This document shows, one piece after another, positions 56,076 to 64,000 of a DNA stretch of 64,000 nucleotides. Location of the stretch: the NCBI RefSeq assembly GCF_003555545.1, contig NZ_CP032157.1, positions 3,724,546 to 3,788,545 of the forward strand. Reading direction: 5' to 3'. Under the pieces are notes generated by a model. The model ran no database searches. It worked only from the letters and a program-made list of their open reading frames with translations, and was not told the origin of the DNA. The position numbers were made by a program, and so were the translations under genes. Origin of the DNA: Paraflavitalea soli (GTDB lineage Bacteria > Bacteroidota > Bacteroidia > Chitinophagales > Chitinophagaceae). Numbering within the stretch: the stretch's first letter is position 1; every line of letters begins with the position of its first letter.

Positions 56076-56106
56076 TTCAGTTAAACCTTGATTGATCTTT
56101 TCCGAC

Positions 56107-58248
56107 CTATTCCGTTTTCCCTTCCAGTGCCAGGAAGAAGGCATACCGCAAAGCCACATCTTTCAGGTAATCAAAACGGCCTGAAGCGCCGCCATGTCCT
56201 GCCTCCATATTGATCTTGAACAGCACTACATTGTTGTCTGTTTTCAACTCCCGGAGTTTGGCGACCCATTTGGCCGGCTCAAAGTATTGCACCTGTGAGT
56301 CGTGCAGGCCCGTAGTGACCAACAGGTTGGGGTAGGCTTTCTTCTCCACATTATCGTAGGGAGAATAGGACTTCATGTAGAAATACTCTGCACTGTCGGC
56401 AGGATTGCCCCATTCTTCGTATTCACCCGTGGTAAGGGGAATGCTTGGATCGGACATGGTGGTGATCACATCCACAAACGGCACATCGGCTACTACCCCA
56501 TGCCAGAGATCGGGGCGAATATTGGTAATTGCACCCATCAACAGGCCACCGGCACTGCCTCCATTGGCATACAGGTGCTCTTTGGTAGTGTATTTTTCTT
56601 TGATGAGGAATTCGCCTACATCAATGAAGTCATAAAAAGTATTCTTCTTTTTGAACAGGTGTCCGTCATCATACCATTGCCGGCCCATTTCCTGTCCGCC
56701 CCGCACATGGGCGATGGCATACACAAATCCCCTATCAAGCAGGCTGATCACATTACCATTAAAACCCGGGGCCATGCTGGAGCCATAAGAGCCATAGGCA
56801 TACAGCAAGAGCGGATTGCTGCCATCTTTCTTTATCCCTTTCTTGTATACCAACGATACAGGTACCTTGGCGCCATCACAGGCAGTAGCCCATAAACGCT
56901 CGGAGGTATATTCGTCTTTCTTAAAGCCACCTAATACCTCGGTCTGCTTCTTCAGCTCACGCTGCTGGCTATCCATATTGTAGTCATAGATAGAATTGGG
57001 CGTAGTCATGGAGGCATAGGAAAACCGTAATATATTGGTATTGTAATCGGGATTTACATTGACGAAAGAGGTATATACTGCTTCATCAAATGTTATGTAA
57101 TAATCCTTTTTGTCGGTTTGGTTGATGACCCTGAGTTGATTGAGGGCATCTTTTACTTCTCCCAACACCAGGTGATTCTTAAAAACGGTGAGGGTGGACA
57201 GATAAACATCTTTGCGATGAGCAATTACTTCCTTCCAGTTCTCTTTGCTGGTCTTTCCTTCCGGTGTTTCCATCAGTCTGAAATTGGGCGCTTCCCAATC
57301 TGTGAGTATATAGAACTTGTCATTGAAATGCTCAAGTGTATATTGGAAATTATCCTGCCTAGGTTGGAAAACAGTGAAGGAACCTGTGGGATTGGCCGCT
57401 TCCAGGAGGCGGTATTCTGTAGACACCTGGTTCATATCGGCTACAATGCCTACATATTTTTTTGATTTGCTGCGGAATACATTAATGTAAAAGCGGTTGT
57501 CCTTTTCTTCATATACCAGTACATCCTGTTTGGGATCGGTGCCCAGCACATGGCGCCACACCTGGTAACCCAATAAGGTGGTGATGTCTTTTTTGATGTA
57601 GAAGAAGGTCTTGTTGTCTGCTGCCCATGCCAGGTCGTTGCCTTCTACGTTGGCAATTGTCTCGGGATAGATCTCACCTGTTTTGAGGTTTTTGAACCGC
57701 AACCCATACAAGCGACGGCTTACAGAATCAACAGTATAGGCCAGCAGTTCATTGTTATCGCTGACCGACCTTCCACCGATGGAGTAATACTTAAATCCTT
57801 CGGCCATTTGATTCTGGTCGAGCATGATCTCTTCCGGCGCTTCGAGTGTTTCTTTCTTGCGGCAGAAAATAGGATATTGCTTCCCTTCTTCAAACCGGGA
57901 GTAATACCAATAACCATTGCTCTTGAAAGGCAATGATTCATCTTTCTCTTTGATGCGGCCTTTCATTTCGGCAAAGAGTTTTTCCTGGAAGGCTTTGGTG
58001 CCGGCCATCATGGTGTCGAGGTAGGCATTCTCTGCTTTCAGGTAATCTATTACCTTGGCATTGTCGCGCTGGTTGAGCCAGTAATATTCATCTGTACGCA
58101 CATCTCCATGTGCTTTAAATTCTTTAGGCTCTTTTGCCACAACAGGGGTCTTAATATCTTTGGGCCATTGATACGATTGCATAGTAGTAGAACTTTGATT
58201 ACAGGCTGTGATCCATACAGCCATCAGCAATAAGCATATAATTTTCAT
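56107..58248 (-). CDS. S9-family oligopeptidase (protease II/prolyl oligopeptidase type), lipoprotein
   Basis: 713 residues. Lipoprotein signal (AVWITAC, Cys at 16). The propeller domain fills about 45-430; the catalytic domain has the nucleophile elbow GGSAGGLLMG, Asp in TTGLHDSQVQYFEPAKW and His in MEAGHGGASGRFD. Length and EYEEWGNPADSAEYFYMKSYSPYDN are typical of protease II (oligopeptidase B) relatives. It hydrolyses short peptides, probably in the periplasm. Confidence 0.93.
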   Translation of the reverse strand: MKIICLLLMAVWITACNQSSTTMQSYQWPKDIKTPVVAKEPKEFKAHGDVRTDEYYWLNQRDNAKVIDYLKAENAYLDTMMAGTKAFQEKLFAEMKGRIKEKDESLPFKSNGYWYYSRFEEGKQYPIFCRKKETLEAPEEIMLDQNQMAEGFKYYSIGGRSVSDNNELLAYTVDSVSRRLYGLRFKNLKTGEIYPETIANVEGNDLAWAADNKTFFYIKKDITTLLGYQVWRHVLGTDPKQDVLVYEEKDNRFYINVFRSKSKKYVGIVADMNQVSTEYRLLEAANPTGSFTVFQPRQDNFQYTLEHFNDKFYILTDWEAPNFRLMETPEGKTSKENWKEVIAHRKDVYLSTLTVFKNHLVLGEVKDALNQLRVINQTDKKDYYITFDEAVYTSFVNVNPDYNTNILRFSYASMTTPNSIYDYNMDSQQRELKKQTEVLGGFKKDEYTSERLWATACDGAKVPVSLVYKKGIKKDGSNPLLLYAYGSYGSSMAPGFNGNVISLLDRGFVYAIAHVRGGQEMGRQWYDDGHLFKKKNTFYDFIDVGEFLIKEKYTTKEHLYANGGSAGGLLMGAITNIRPDLWHGVVADVPFVDVITTMSDPSIPLTTGEYEEWGNPADSAEYFYMKSYSPYDNVEKKAYPNLLVTTGLHDSQVQYFEPAKWVAKLRELKTDNNVVLFKINMEAGHGGASGRFDYLKDVALRYAFFLALEGKTE

Positions 58249-58323
58249 GCAGCAGATGTTTAGTTGTGCTGAAAATACTCATTCTGAGGCGATTGGTACA
58301 ACCATTGGTGTAAAGGGTGAAAA

Positions 58324-58809
58324 TTATTCTGCTTCGGCCAGGAGGCCTTGCACATCGAGGTGCTCTGTCACCATCTGCAGCTCGCCGGCAGCATCCAACG
58401 GCCATAGCTCTTTTGGTTTATCCCAATAGAGCTCTACCCCATTGCCATCAGGATCATCGAGGTAAATGGCTTCTGAGACGCCGTGGTCCGACATACCGGT
58501 CAATGGATATTGTGCCCCTATAAGCCTTTTAAGGATAATAGCCAGGTCCTTACGGGTCGGATACAGGATCGCCGTATGAAACAGGCCCGGCGCTTTTTGA
58601 GGCGCCGGAGGCGCATTGCGACTGTACCAGGTATTGAGGCCAATATGGTGGTGGTAACCGCCGGCAGAGATAAAAACTGCCTGGGAACCATAGCGTTGCA
58701 TTACTTCAAAGCCCAGCAGGTCGCGGTAAAAGGCCAGCGACTTGTCCAGGTCCGACACCTTGAGGTGTACATGCCCGATGCGGGTTTGAGAAGGTACTTT
58801 ATATTCCAT
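58324..58809 (-). CDS. VOC-family (glyoxalase/dioxygenase superfamily) protein
   Basis: Start set at 58809 (MEYKVPSQTRIGHVHLKVSDLDKSLAFYRDLLGF); 161 residues. Metal-ligand positions show in HVHLKV, HHIGLNTW (His), LFHTAIL and GVELYWDKP (Glu). The chain resembles catechol-2,3-dioxygenase-like or glyoxalase-fold proteins. It lies 75 bp downstream of the S9 gene's start on the same strand. Confidence 0.85.
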   Translation of the reverse strand: MEYKVPSQTRIGHVHLKVSDLDKSLAFYRDLLGFEVMQRYGSQAVFISAGGYHHHIGLNTWYSRNAPPAPQKAPGLFHTAILYPTRKDLAIILKRLIGAQYPLTGMSDHGVSEAIYLDDPDGNGVELYWDKPKELWPLDAAGELQMVTEHLDVQGLLAEAE

Positions 58810-58851
58810 CAGGTAAATTAACAACAATTGAGGAGCAAAGGTTGAAAAGAG

Positions 58852-58886
58852 GTGTTAGCTGTTAGGGGTAAGGTATTAGCTTTTAG
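58852..58886. repeat. Heptad repeat element G, one arm, next to a tRNA fragment
   Basis: Five words in exact 7-bp register: GTGTTAG, CTGTTAG, GGGTAAG, GTATTAG and CTTTTAG, consensus NTNTTAG. No inverted arm is seen. It ends 10 bp before the tRNA-Lys 3' fragment, in the space where the tRNA's 5' half would be. Confidence 0.7.
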
Positions 58887-58896
58887 CAAGGGGCGC

Positions 58897-58944
58897 CCTG
58901 ACTCTTAATCAGTAGGTACTGGATTCGAGTCCCAGGGGGCACCA
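58897..58944 (+). pseudogene. 3' half of a tRNA-Lys (CTT) gene, 5' half missing
   Basis: The anticodon arm CCTGA-CTCTTAA-TCAGT (anticodon CTT at 58904-58906), variable loop AGGTA and T arm CTGGA-TTCGAGT-CCCAG (one A:C mismatch at the loop end) are readable, followed by GGGGC and ACCA. The acceptor 5' strand and D arm are absent upstream. It looks like a truncated tRNA or the residue of an integration site at a tRNA 3' end. Confidence 0.6.
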
Positions 58945-58961
58945 ACTCAGAACATAGAACA

Positions 58962-58989
58962 CAAAAAAAACCGGCCATTCAGCCGGTTT
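58962..58989 (-). terminator. Rho-independent terminator after sdhB
   Basis: AACCGGC pairs with GCCGGTT around a 6-nt loop. On the minus strand it is followed by a run of eight T, 26 bp after the sdhB stop. Confidence 0.85.
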
Positions 58990-59014
58990 AAAATGATCTA
59001 TAAGCCAATGAAAC

Positions 59015-59779
59015 TTACTTATCGATGGTGAGGCCAGCCCGCAGGTATTCGCTGTTGAGGCGGGCGATATTGCTGATGGATATCTCTTTGGGACATACGG
59101 CTTCGCAGGCGCCGGTATTGGTACAACCACCAAATCCTTCTTTGTCCATTTGAGCGATCATGTTCAACGCACGGTCCTTACGTTCAGGATCACCTTGGGG
59201 CAGTAAAGCCAGGTGACTTACTTTGGCTGATAAGAATAAGCTGGCAGAGCTGTTCTTACAAGCTGCTACGCAGGCGCCGCAACCGATACAGGCTGCATTG
59301 GCAAATGCCAGATCGGCCTTGTCTTTTTCAATGGGAATGGCATTGGCATCCACTGGGTTACCGGTATTTACGGAGATATAACCACCCGCCTGGATGATGC
59401 GGTCAAAAGCGGTACGGTCTACCATCAGGTCTTTGATCACGGGGAAGGCTTTTGCCCTCCAGGGTTCTACCACGATGGTATCGCCATCTTTATAGGCCCG
59501 CATGTGCAGCTGGCAGGTAGTGTTGGCTTGCCAGGGACCATGTGGACGACCATCAATATACATAGAGCAGGCGCCGCAAATCCCTTCCCGGCAATCATGG
59601 TCAAAAGTGATGGGATCTTTCCCTTCCCGAATAAGTTCTTCGTTGAGGACGTCGAACATCTCCAGAAAGGACATTTCCGACGAAACATTTTTCACCTGGT
59701 AGGTTTCAAATTGTCCCCTGTCATCCTTATTCTTTTGTCTCCAGACCTTGAGGGTCAGATTCATGTTATAATGCTCCAT
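59015..59779 (-). CDS. sdhB: Succinate dehydrogenase/fumarate reductase iron-sulfur subunit
   Basis: 254 residues. The [2Fe-2S] ligands lie in [19 protein letters not shown]...C, the [4Fe-4S] motif is [17 protein letters not shown], and the [3Fe-4S] motif is [15 protein letters not shown]. It passes electrons from SdhA to the membrane subunit. A second ATG at 59764 (MNLTLKVW) could be the start. It closes the sdhC-A-B operon, 40 bp after sdhA. Confidence 0.97.
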   Translation of the reverse strand: MEHYNMNLTLKVWRQKNKDDRGQFETYQVKNVSSEMSFLEMFDVLNEELIREGKDPITFDHDCREGICGACSMYIDGRPHGPWQANTTCQLHMRAYKDGDTIVVEPWRAKAFPVIKDLMVDRTAFDRIIQAGGYISVNTGNPVDANAIPIEKDKADLAFANAACIGCGACVAACKNSSASLFLSAKVSHLALLPQGDPERKDRALNMIAQMDKEGFGGCTNTGACEAVCPKEISISNIARLNSEYLRAGLTIDK

Positions 59780-59819
59780 AGTATATTATTAAGTACCGGG
59801 TATAATTGTCTTTGCTTGA

Positions 59820-61793
59820 TTATTTATAAGAACGTTGAGTTGGCTTGGCCACTTCAAATTCCAAATTCTCTTTGTGCAACTCCCACTGGCTATCGGCTTT
59901 GTATTCCCAGGCAGCCACGTACTGGAAGTTGTTGTCATCGCGCAGTGCTTCCCCTTCGTCGGTTTGTGATTCTTCGCGGAAGTGACCACCACAGCTTTCT
60001 CTGCGGTTGAGTGCATCTTTACACATCAGCTCACCTAGTTCAATAAAGTCAGCTACGCGGTTGGCTTTATCCAGCTCGGGATTCATTTCATTGATGATAC
60101 CGGGGATGCGTACATCGCTCCAGAACTCTTTCTTGAGTTGTTGTATTTCTACAATGGCTTCCTGGAGACCTTTTTCATTGCGGGCCATGCCACACTTCTC
60201 CCACATGATCTTACCGAGGCGTTTATGGAAACTTTCCACGGTTTGCTTTCCTTTAATGCCCATCAGTTTTTCAATGCGGGCCTTCACTGCATTTTCTGTT
60301 TCTACAAAAGCAGCATCAGTAGTGGGAATCGCTTTGGTGCGGATCTCATCGGCCAGGTAGTTACCAATGGTATAAGGAATTACAAAATATCCATCAGCCA
60401 ATCCCTGCATCAGGGCAGAAGCGCCCAGGCGGTTCGCACCGTGGTCGCTGAAGTTAGCCTCACCCAGGCAATATAAACCAGGTACAGTGGTCATCAGTTC
60501 ATAATCCACCCACAAGCCACCCATGGTATAGTGCACGGCAGGATAAATACGCATGGGTATTTGGTAGGGATTCTCACCGGTGATCTTTTCGTACATATCG
60601 AAGAGATTACCATATTTCTCTTTCACCACGGCAACACCATGCTTACGTACGGTTGCTGCATCGGGATTGTTGATACCCAGTTTGCGGCATTCTATCTTTC
60701 CATAACGTTCAATAGCATCTGCATAATCGAGGTATACGGCCTGCTTGGAAGTTCCTACGCCATATCCTGCATCACAACGTTCTTTGGCGGCCCGGGAAGC
60801 TACGTCACGGGGTACCAGGTTACCGAAGGCCGGGTATCTTCTTTCGAGGTAGTAATCTCTTTCTTCTTCCGGAATTTCATCGGCCCGGCGGCTATCGCCT
60901 TTTTGTTTGGGCACCCAGATACGACCGTCATTACGCAAGCTTTCGGACATGAGGGTCAGCTTGGACTGGTGATCACCACTTACAGGTATGCAGGTGGGGT
61001 GGATCTGTGTATAGCAGGGGTTACCAAAAAATGCGCCTTTCACGTGGGCTTTCCAGGCAGCGGTTACATTGCTGCCCATGGCATTGGTAGAGAGGTAGAA
61101 AACGTTGCCATAACCACCGGTACACAGTAATACGGCATGACCAAAATGGCGCTGCAGCTCACCGGTGATGAGGTCGCGGGCAATGATGCCTCTGGCCTTG
61201 CCGTCGATCTTTACAATATCCAGCATTTCATGGCGGGAGTATTGTATTACGTTGCCCAACGCTACCTGACGCTCCAAAGCCTGGTAAGCGCCTATGAGTA
61301 ATTGCTGACCGGTTTGACCGGCAGCATAAAAAGTTCTTTGTACCTGTGTACCGCCGAATGAACGGTTGCTGAGCAAACCACCATATTCGCGGGCAAAGGG
61401 AACCCCCTGGGCCACGCATTGATCAATAATATTGGCGCTCACTTCGGCCAGGCGATGCACATTCCCTTCACGGGCGCGGTAGTCACCACCTTTTACGGTA
61501 TCATAAAACAAACGGAAAACGGAGTCGCCATCATTCTGATAGTTCTTGGCTGCATTGATACCGCCTTGTGCAGCAATGGAGTGCGCCCTGCGGGGAGAAT
61601 CCTGGAAGCAAAAGGTTTTTACTTTATAACCCAGCTCACCGAGTGCTGCCGCTGCCGAAGCTCCGGCCAATCCAGTACCTATAATAATGATCTCCAGATT
61701 ACGCTTATTGGCTGGATTTACCAGCTTGCAATGACCTTTATAATCTGTCCACTTGGTTTCTAAAGGACCGGCAGGAATTTTTGAATTCAACAT
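59820..61793 (-). CDS. sdhA: Succinate dehydrogenase/fumarate reductase flavoprotein subunit
   Basis: 657 residues. FAD-binding [19 protein letters not shown], then [17 protein letters not shown] with the His that carries FAD covalently. The catalytic region [30 protein letters not shown] and [17 protein letters not shown] are conserved. It oxidises succinate to fumarate, or the reverse, at the cytoplasmic face. It is second in sdhC-A-B. Confidence 0.97.
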   Translation of the reverse strand: MLNSKIPAGPLETKWTDYKGHCKLVNPANKRNLEIIIIGTGLAGASAAAALGELGYKVKTFCFQDSPRRAHSIAAQGGINAAKNYQNDGDSVFRLFYDTVKGGDYRAREGNVHRLAEVSANIIDQCVAQGVPFAREYGGLLSNRSFGGTQVQRTFYAAGQTGQQLLIGAYQALERQVALGNVIQYSRHEMLDIVKIDGKARGIIARDLITGELQRHFGHAVLLCTGGYGNVFYLSTNAMGSNVTAAWKAHVKGAFFGNPCYTQIHPTCIPVSGDHQSKLTLMSESLRNDGRIWVPKQKGDSRRADEIPEEERDYYLERRYPAFGNLVPRDVASRAAKERCDAGYGVGTSKQAVYLDYADAIERYGKIECRKLGINNPDAATVRKHGVAVVKEKYGNLFDMYEKITGENPYQIPMRIYPAVHYTMGGLWVDYELMTTVPGLYCLGEANFSDHGANRLGASALMQGLADGYFVIPYTIGNYLADEIRTKAIPTTDAAFVETENAVKARIEKLMGIKGKQTVESFHKRLGKIMWEKCGMARNEKGLQEAIVEIQQLKKEFWSDVRIPGIINEMNPELDKANRVADFIELGELMCKDALNRRESCGGHFREESQTDEGEALRDDNNFQYVAAWEYKADSQWELHKENLEFEVAKPTQRSYK

Positions 61794-61854
61794 ATAACCA
61801 GTTTATGGTTTTTAATTTATCCGGAGCAGGTCTCCGGAATAACTTTTTGTTTGC

Positions 61855-62559
61855 TTAGTTCTGTAAACCTACCCACTGAAAATGCATGCTGATGGGCATC
61901 AGGGCGAAGATCAATGGGATCAGGATAGAAAATCCAAGACCTAAGCCATTGATGAGGGCCAGGTAACGCTTGTTGTATACGCCCAGGGTCCTGAAAGCAC
62001 TCTGGAAACCATGTGCCAGGTGATAAGCCAGGGAAATACATCCCAGTATATACAGGATCACAATGAAAGGGTTCTCAAATACCAGGGCCATTTTACCAAA
62101 CAGGTCATGGTGCTCAGGATTATAAGAAGCTTCGGGCAAACCCGTAATGCGGGAAGGTACCCAGAAATGGGAAATGTGCATGATCAGGAACAACAACAAC
62201 AAGGTGCCCAGCAAGCCCATGGAGCGGCTGTACCATTTGCTGCCTTTGTTGCCCATAGTCTTTTGGTATCCTACGCCACGGCGGCTGCGATTCTGGAATT
62301 CCACCATAAATCCCTGTACCACGTGCAGGATGATAAACGCAAACAGGCCAATTTCTGCGGCACGGATCACCCAGCTTGATCCCATAAAATGAGCTGCCCG
62401 GTTAAACATTTCACCATCATCGGTGGGATCAAACAGGTCGGCAAAAATGCAGGCATTGATCCCCGCATGGACCACCAGGAAGGTGATCAGAAAAATACCT
62501 GTTAAACTCATTACCAGTTTTTTGCCGATCGAGGACGTAAAGAAGGCAGACCATTTCAT
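61855..62559 (-). CDS. sdhC: Succinate dehydrogenase cytochrome b subunit, single-subunit type
   Basis: 234 residues with five membrane segments (KLVMSLTGIFLITFLVVHAGIN first). Conserved His residues in VHAGIN, HVVQGF, HISHFW, HHDLFG and HLAHGF are suited to two haems, as in type B complexes that use menaquinone. No sdhD is present, as expected for this type. It is first in the operon, with a -7 box upstream. Confidence 0.95.
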   Translation of the reverse strand: MKWSAFFTSSIGKKLVMSLTGIFLITFLVVHAGINACIFADLFDPTDDGEMFNRAAHFMGSSWVIRAAEIGLFAFIILHVVQGFMVEFQNRSRRGVGYQKTMGNKGSKWYSRSMGLLGTLLLLFLIMHISHFWVPSRITGLPEASYNPEHHDLFGKMALVFENPFIVILYILGCISLAYHLAHGFQSAFRTLGVYNKRYLALINGLGLGFSILIPLIFALMPISMHFQWVGLQN

Positions 62560-62904
62560 TGGTTAGTATTTATGATTCTTGGCAAGTCTCAGGATGAGCT
62601 AAAGTCTTCATCGTGAGGTAAATTGATCTATTCGACTGATTTCGACGCAAAAATAACGCAGCAATGTGAAATATCATATTTCGGTAAAAAATTTCCTGAT
62701 ATATATACATTTCTTTGCAACATTTCGTTACACCATGTGGCGATTACACAATTGTTGGTTGGAGGTAATATATAACACTGCTATTATGGCACATCAACCA
62801 GCCGCCATTTACCTCATTTATCCCATCCATTCAGAACGCACTTTAGATTGTACTTCTTGCACTTATTGTAAAATACCTATCTTAGCCCCCTTAAAATCGA
62901 CCTA
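62560..62904. other. Divergent promoter region between sdhC and accD
   Basis: 345 bp. The sdh side carries a TATTTTTG box (62648-62655). The accD side is AT-rich with a loose TATCTTAG box near 62876-62883. A 79-residue frame at 62666-62905 has no family features. Confidence 0.5.
62648..62655 (-). promoter_or_regulatory. -7 box for the sdhCAB operon
   Basis: TATTTTTG on the minus strand fits TAnnTTTG and gives a leader of about 80 nt before sdhC. No clear -33 partner. Confidence 0.4.
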
Positions 62905-63816
62905 ATGAAGCAAGAAGAGGATTTTGAGGCCAATCTGGCAGGAGAAGAAGGACAAAGTGAAGAGACAAAAAGCAGTTGGTTCAAAAGGATCAAGAAGGGG
63001 ATTCTCACCAGTACCGCCGAAAAAAAAGAAACACCTGAAGGACTCTGGAGCAAATGCCCGGAATGCGGTTATATATGTACAGTAACGGAGCTCCGGGAGA
63101 ATATTTTTGTTTGTCCCAAATGCAATTACCATCACCGTATTGGCAGTTCAGAGTATTTCGACATCATTTTTGATGAAGACCAGTACGAAATTCTCTATGA
63201 GAACATCCGTTCCAAAGATTTCCTGCACTTTACGGACCTGAAATCATACGACAAACGCCTGCAGGAAACCTGGGCCAAAACGGATATTACAGACTCTATC
63301 CGCGTAGCCAGGGGCACGGTGAAGTCATTGGACATGGTGATCGGCTGTATGGATTTTGAATTCATTGGCGGTTCGCTGGGCAGTGTAATGGGTGAACGTA
63401 TCTCCCGGGCTGCCGACTTGTGCCTGGAGCATCGCATCCCGCTGATGATCATTTGTAAATCGGGTGGCGCGCGGATGATGGAAAGCGCTTTTTCGTTGAT
63501 GCAACTGGCCAAGGTATCGGGTAAGCTATCGCAACTTACCGATGCCGGTATTCCTTATATCTCTTTACTGACGGACCCCTCCTTCGGAGGTATTTCAGCT
63601 TCCTTTGGTATGCTGGGCGATCTGAATATCGCAGAACCAGGGGCCCTCATAGGTTTTGCCGGTCCCCGGGTAATCAAGGAAACGATCAAAAAAGACCTGC
63701 CGGAAGGTTTCCAACGCAGTGAATTCCTGCTGGAACATGGTTTCCTCGATTTCATTGTGCACCGCAAAGAGTTAAAAGATAAACTGGCTACTGTACTTTC
63801 ATTGTTTAAAAACTAA
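62905..63816 (+). CDS. accD: Acetyl-CoA carboxylase carboxyltransferase subunit beta
   Basis: 303 residues. After a charged head, the zinc ribbon CPECGYICTVTELRENIFVCPKC carries four Cys. The crotonase-fold core has GSLGSVMGERI, CKSGGARMMESAFSLMQLAK and ISLLTDPSFGGISASFGMLGD. With AccA it transfers CO2 from carboxybiotin to acetyl-CoA. The stop codon is followed at once by repeat element F. Confidence 0.97.
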   Translation: MKQEEDFEANLAGEEGQSEETKSSWFKRIKKGILTSTAEKKETPEGLWSKCPECGYICTVTELRENIFVCPKCNYHHRIGSSEYFDIIFDEDQYEILYENIRSKDFLHFTDLKSYDKRLQETWAKTDITDSIRVARGTVKSLDMVIGCMDFEFIGGSLGSVMGERISRAADLCLEHRIPLMIICKSGGARMMESAFSLMQLAKVSGKLSQLTDAGIPYISLLTDPSFGGISASFGMLGDLNIAEPGALIGFAGPRVIKETIKKDLPEGFQRSEFLLEHGFLDFIVHRKELKDKLATVLSLFKN

Positions 63817-63823
63817 AAGAATA

Positions 63824-63908
63824 TTAGAATATAGAATTTAGTATATAGAATTCAGAAGGGCGCCCCGTGCTGGTACCCGGATTCTATATACAGAATTCTG
63901 ACTTCTGG
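63824..63908. repeat. Heptad inverted-repeat element F
   Basis: Left arm: TTAGAAT, ATAGAAT, TTAGTAT, ATAGAAT and TCAGAAG in exact 7-bp register (63824-63858). Spacer 63859-63880 is GC-rich. Right arm: ATTCTAT, ATACAGA, ATTCTGA and CTTCTGG (63881-63908), the inverse words. It fills the gap between accD and smpB. Confidence 0.85.
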
Positions 63909-63923
63909 ATCCTTGTATTTCCC

Positions 63924-64000
63924 ATGTCAATCAGCAACAAATCGGCCTATCATGAGTTTTTCATCGAAGACAAATACGATGCAGGACTTGTATTGATGGG
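63924..64000 (+). CDS. smpB: SsrA-binding protein SmpB (5' part)
   Basis: The last 77 bases open with ATG and read MSISNKSAYHEFFIEDKYDAGLVLMG. NKxAYxxxxIEDKYxAGLVLxG is the start of SmpB, which guides tmRNA to stalled ribosomes. The rest is outside the window. Element F lies directly upstream, so any promoter would have to be in or before it. Confidence 0.85.
   Translation, partial: MSISNKSAYHEFFIEDKYDAGLVLM

Noticed and set aside
62666-62905. 79-residue plus-strand ORF before accD
   Set aside because: It lies in the divergent promoter region, overlaps the accD start by one base and shows no family signal.

Overview
The window comes from the chromosome of a Bacteroidota bacterium, most likely family Chitinophagaceae (order Chitinophagales). 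The support is a short primary sigma factor of 285 residues, a type IX secretion (T9SS)-type C-terminal sorting domain, DUF4249, DUF4920 and DUF3822 proteins, M56 peptidases with a TonB-like C-terminus, a LytTR/His_kinase pair, -7 boxes of the Bacteroidota form TAnnTTTG, and an sdhC-A-B operon of the menaquinone type. I see no integrase, transposase, phage module or CRISPR array. It reads as core chromosome with small non-coding elements scattered through it.

Layout. 1-3.4 kb: a surface pair on the minus strand, a small T9SS-sorted protein followed by a very large repeat-rich tail-fibre-like protein that leaves the window at its C-terminus. 4.2-8.4 kb: a GDPD-type lipoprotein, a TonB-dependent receptor and a DUF4920 protein. 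8.5-11.3 kb: the yceD-rpmF-plsX group plus a CPBP membrane protein, then the RNase P RNA gene (rnpB, minus). 12-24 kb: a LytTR two-component pair, a porin-like barrel, a DUF2027/Smr protein, an HD hydrolase with an amino acid permease, a prenyl synthase, a serine hydrolase, an AraC regulator, an M23 peptidase and a stand-alone receiver. 24.5-27 kb: small accessory genes and what looks like the 5' stump of a deleted sulfatase gene. 27-33 kb: a tight minus-strand run of rnr, lpxK, 5-formyl-THF cyclo-ligase, bioD, rsmD and a DUF3822 gene. 33-38 kb: MATE transporter, folB, trxB, DUF4249 lipoprotein and the primary sigma factor. 38.3-43.6 kb: a blaI-like repressor with two tandem, recently duplicated M56 (BlaR1-like) peptidases and a DUF4369/TlpA thioredoxin. 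43.6-47 kb: purM, ribF and holA. 47-58.8 kb: a coiled-coil membrane protein, a 1168-residue outer-membrane protein, lipoproteins, a YbiT-type ABC-F ATPase, an S9 oligopeptidase and a VOC protein. 59-64 kb: sdhCAB, accD and the start of smpB.

The most unusual signal is not a gene. At seven places (31.5, 36.1, 44.05, 44.9, 45.7, 58.9 and 63.8 kb) there are short elements made of a 7-bp word (8-bp at one locus) repeated several times with drift. Where two arms can be seen they are usually inverted around a GC-richer spacer of about 20-30 bp. The word differs from locus to locus, but the architecture and period are kept. Five lie between genes, and one of those abuts a 3' fragment of a tRNA-Lys gene. 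Two lie inside purM and ribF and are translated in frame, adding roughly 20 residues to each enzyme. I can name no described element with this architecture, and it is the main candidate for something new here.

How the genes work together: many are housekeeping (lipid, folate, biotin, riboflavin and purine synthesis, translation, RNA decay, respiration). The rest serve the cell envelope (outer-membrane barrels, lipoproteins, T9SS cargo) or sense it (LytS/LytT-like, BlaI/M56, AraC). All functional calls come from reading motifs in translated sequence; no database search was run.
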